The position numbers and the translations under genes are program-made. From NCBI GenBank assembly GCA_903938205.1, contig CAJACJ010000420.1, positions 1 through 5,918 on the forward strand: a DNA stretch of 5,918 nucleotides. The letters are read 5' to 3'. The DNA is from an uncultured bacterium (GTDB lineage: Bacteria; Planctomycetota; Phycisphaerae; Phycisphaerales; SM1A02). The notes beneath the pieces are model-generated. The model saw nothing but the letters and a program-made list of their open reading frames with translations, searched no databases and had not been told where the DNA came from. Positions 4,929-5,918 of this stretch are shown in pieces (the first letter of the stretch is position 1; each line of letters begins with the position of its first letter).

Positions 4929-5918
4929 ATGACATCAACTATTCCCCTACCAAGCGTTCGATTTGGAACACGAGTGGTGTTACCCGCGGTAATTGTGTTC
5001 AGCGCGCTTTCCATTCTTGCGTGGTCAAGCTGGCGCGCGTGGGCGCCACTGACAATGGTGAGCGCGGTGCCAGTGGTCATTCGTGCGGCAAGCACGGCCA
5101 CAAATACTGACATGAATTCTGCCGCCAACACCGCGGCACAAACGCGTGAAAGCCAAATGAACGCAGCGCCAATGTCAACGCCGCGTGGCGCAGTGGTGCA
5201 AGCGCCAGGCTGGGTGGAGCCATCTCCATTTCCAATTGCGGCATCTGCTCTAACAAGCGGAGTTGTGCGCGAAGTGTTGGTGCTAGAGGGCGACCATGTT
5301 GAGAAAAACCAAGTGGTGGCGCGGCTGATCAACGACCAATCACAAATTGCGCTGCGAGGACGTGAGGCGGAGGTAAAAATAAAATCAGCGGAGCTTGCCA
5401 TGTTGCAAGACGAACTTGATCGCAAGCAAAAGCTAGTGGCTGGTGGCGGAGTGAGCGAGGGCGAAGTTGCTCGACTTTCCATCAAAGTGCTTGGCGCCAA
5501 GGCCGTGGTGGATCAAGCGAATGCGGCGCGCGAAGAAGCCGAACTCACTTTGGGACGCGCGGACATTCGCGCACCTGTTGCGGGCGTTGTCATGGCACGT
5601 CTTGCCGCGCCCGGTTCTTTAGTTGGCATGGACGCATCAACCGCGGCGGTTGTGCAATTGTTTGATCCCAACAACCTGCAAGTTCGCACAGACGTCCCAC
5701 TTGCGGATGCTGGACGACTGCGCGTTGGTCAACAAGCTCAAGTGCAATTTGATGCCTTGCCAGGCCAAATAGTTCGCGGTCGAGTGTTGCGACTGGTGCA
5801 GCAAGCGGACATTGCAAAGAACACACTGCAAGCAAAGGTGTTGCTGGAAAATCCGCCGCCAGGCTTGGTGCCTGACATGTTGGCGCGCGTTCGCATTTTC
5901 TTAGACAGCGCGCCGGCG
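4929..5918 (+). CDS. Membrane-fusion (periplasmic adaptor) protein of a heavy-metal-type RND efflux pump, 3' end outside window
   Basis: The first 330 codons are open with no stop before the window edge. The protein is an HlyD/CzcB-like adaptor that bridges an inner-membrane pump and an outer-membrane channel. In order: a basic lead and one membrane segment (about 16-38); a long Ala/Thr/Asn-rich linker (about 52-90); the first lipoyl half (GWVEPSPFPI at 94-103, then SGVVREVLVLEGDHVEKNQ to 128); a helical hairpin (about 136-210) predicted to contact the outer-membrane factor; the second lipoyl half (ADIRAPVAGVVMARLAAPGS, 211-230); and a beta-barrel domain (about 245-325, starting FDPNNLQVRTDVP). 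Only the membrane-proximal C-terminal part is missing. The start overlaps the previous frame as ATGA, typical of a tightly linked operon. An RND permease gene should follow; an ABC (MacB-type) partner is a less likely alternative. Confidence 0.85.
   Translation, partial: MTSTIPLPSVRFGTRVVLPAVIVFSALSILAWSSWRAWAPLTMVSAVPVVIRAASTATNTDMNSAANTAAQTRESQMNAAPMSTPRGAVVQAPGWVEPSPFPIAASALTSGVVREVLVLEGDHVEKNQVVARLINDQSQIALRGREAEVKIKSAELAMLQDELDRKQKLVAGGGVSEGEVARLSIKVLGAKAVVDQANAAREEAELTLGRADIRAPVAGVVMARLAAPGSLVGMDASTAAVVQLFDPNNLQVRTDVPLADAGRLRVGQQAQVQFDALPGQIVRGRVLRLVQQADIAKNTLQAKVLLENPPPGLVPDMLARVRIFLDSAPA

Larger units (their letters stand above)
3487..4932 (+). pseudogene. TolC/CzcC-like outer-membrane factor lipoprotein, interrupted by one in-frame stop
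   Basis: The full reading frame is 481 residues with TAA as codon 376, a normal total length for outer-membrane factors of RND-type tripartite pumps. These proteins form the trimeric channel through the outer membrane. The N-terminus has a long basic lead, a hydrophobic stretch and lipobox V37-G-G-C40, so it would be a lipoprotein. Two OEP repeats follow, about 91-270 (NEVDAVAIALDASPSIAKM ... SLMALLGR) and 296-478. The second includes the usual beta-strand end ELPIFNNGSARIDKAEAE. The stop falls right after it, and the frame continues as QTANIEAERVRQAA and later DAIDAQHALNHAKLELNDLE, which is ordinary family sequence. Translation ending at 4614 gives 375 residues lacking the last helical pair, most likely unable to form a channel. 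A GTG at 4642 could start only a 96-residue remnant. A sequencing error, a recent mutation or read-through are all possible. The 3' end overlaps the adaptor gene by 4 bases. Confidence 0.82.

Noticed and set aside
4805..5500. Minus-strand open frame of 231 codons opposite the adaptor start
   Set aside because: The plus strand here encodes a clear adaptor with lipoyl motifs and a perfect ribosome site; the antisense product is Ser/Thr/Ala-rich with no domain.
1..5918. CRISPR array, insertion sequence, tRNA or rRNA gene
   Set aside because: No regularly spaced repeats, transposase motifs, terminal inverted repeats or structural RNA signatures were seen on either strand.

Overview
The window looks like chromosomal DNA of a Planctomycetota bacterium, most likely of the Phycisphaerae type. 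The main clue is the C-terminal end of the minus-strand deiminase: two dockerin-like calcium loops joined by a short linker with two cysteines, a tail typical of secreted proteins in that group. The adaptor protein at the right end (start of its lipoyl domain: GWVEPSPFPI) also resembles planctomycete efflux adaptors as I remember them. The assignment is inference from protein style; no rRNA or other marker gene is present.

Left end (1-899, plus strand): the C-terminal part of a T4/GH24-type lysozyme, cut by the window edge. Nine bases later comes a 220-residue lipoprotein of unknown function. The two are probably co-transcribed. A 106-bp convergent gap (900-1005) follows and holds a short hairpin that could terminate the minus-strand gene.

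Middle (1006-2652, minus strand): a secreted, multidomain Porphyromonas-type deiminase (PPAD/agmatine deiminase superfamily). It has a signal peptide, a catalytic domain with all five expected catalytic residues, an Ig/FN3-like beta domain and the dockerin-like tail.

A divergent intergenic region (2653-2914) is AT-rich and dense in palindromes. One of them, at 2893-2911, matches the DtxR/IdeR iron-box consensus at 16 of 19 positions and lies directly before the next gene.

Right part (2915-5918, plus strand): a tripartite efflux operon of heavy-metal type. The order is a small secreted Cys/His-rich protein, a TolC/CzcC-like outer-membrane factor lipoprotein, and a membrane-fusion (adaptor) protein that runs off the window. 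The outer-membrane factor is split by one in-frame TAA at 4612-4614, although the frame stays open and homologous for another 105 codons. The adaptor starts in an ATGA overlap with the outer-membrane factor and has a perfect GGAGGTGAT ribosome binding site. It is not broken within the window and probably does not depend on upstream translation. The inner-membrane pump that should complete the system is expected just downstream. The Cys-rich protein and the iron-box-like operator suggest a metal-linked role; the actual substrate cannot be read from the sequence.
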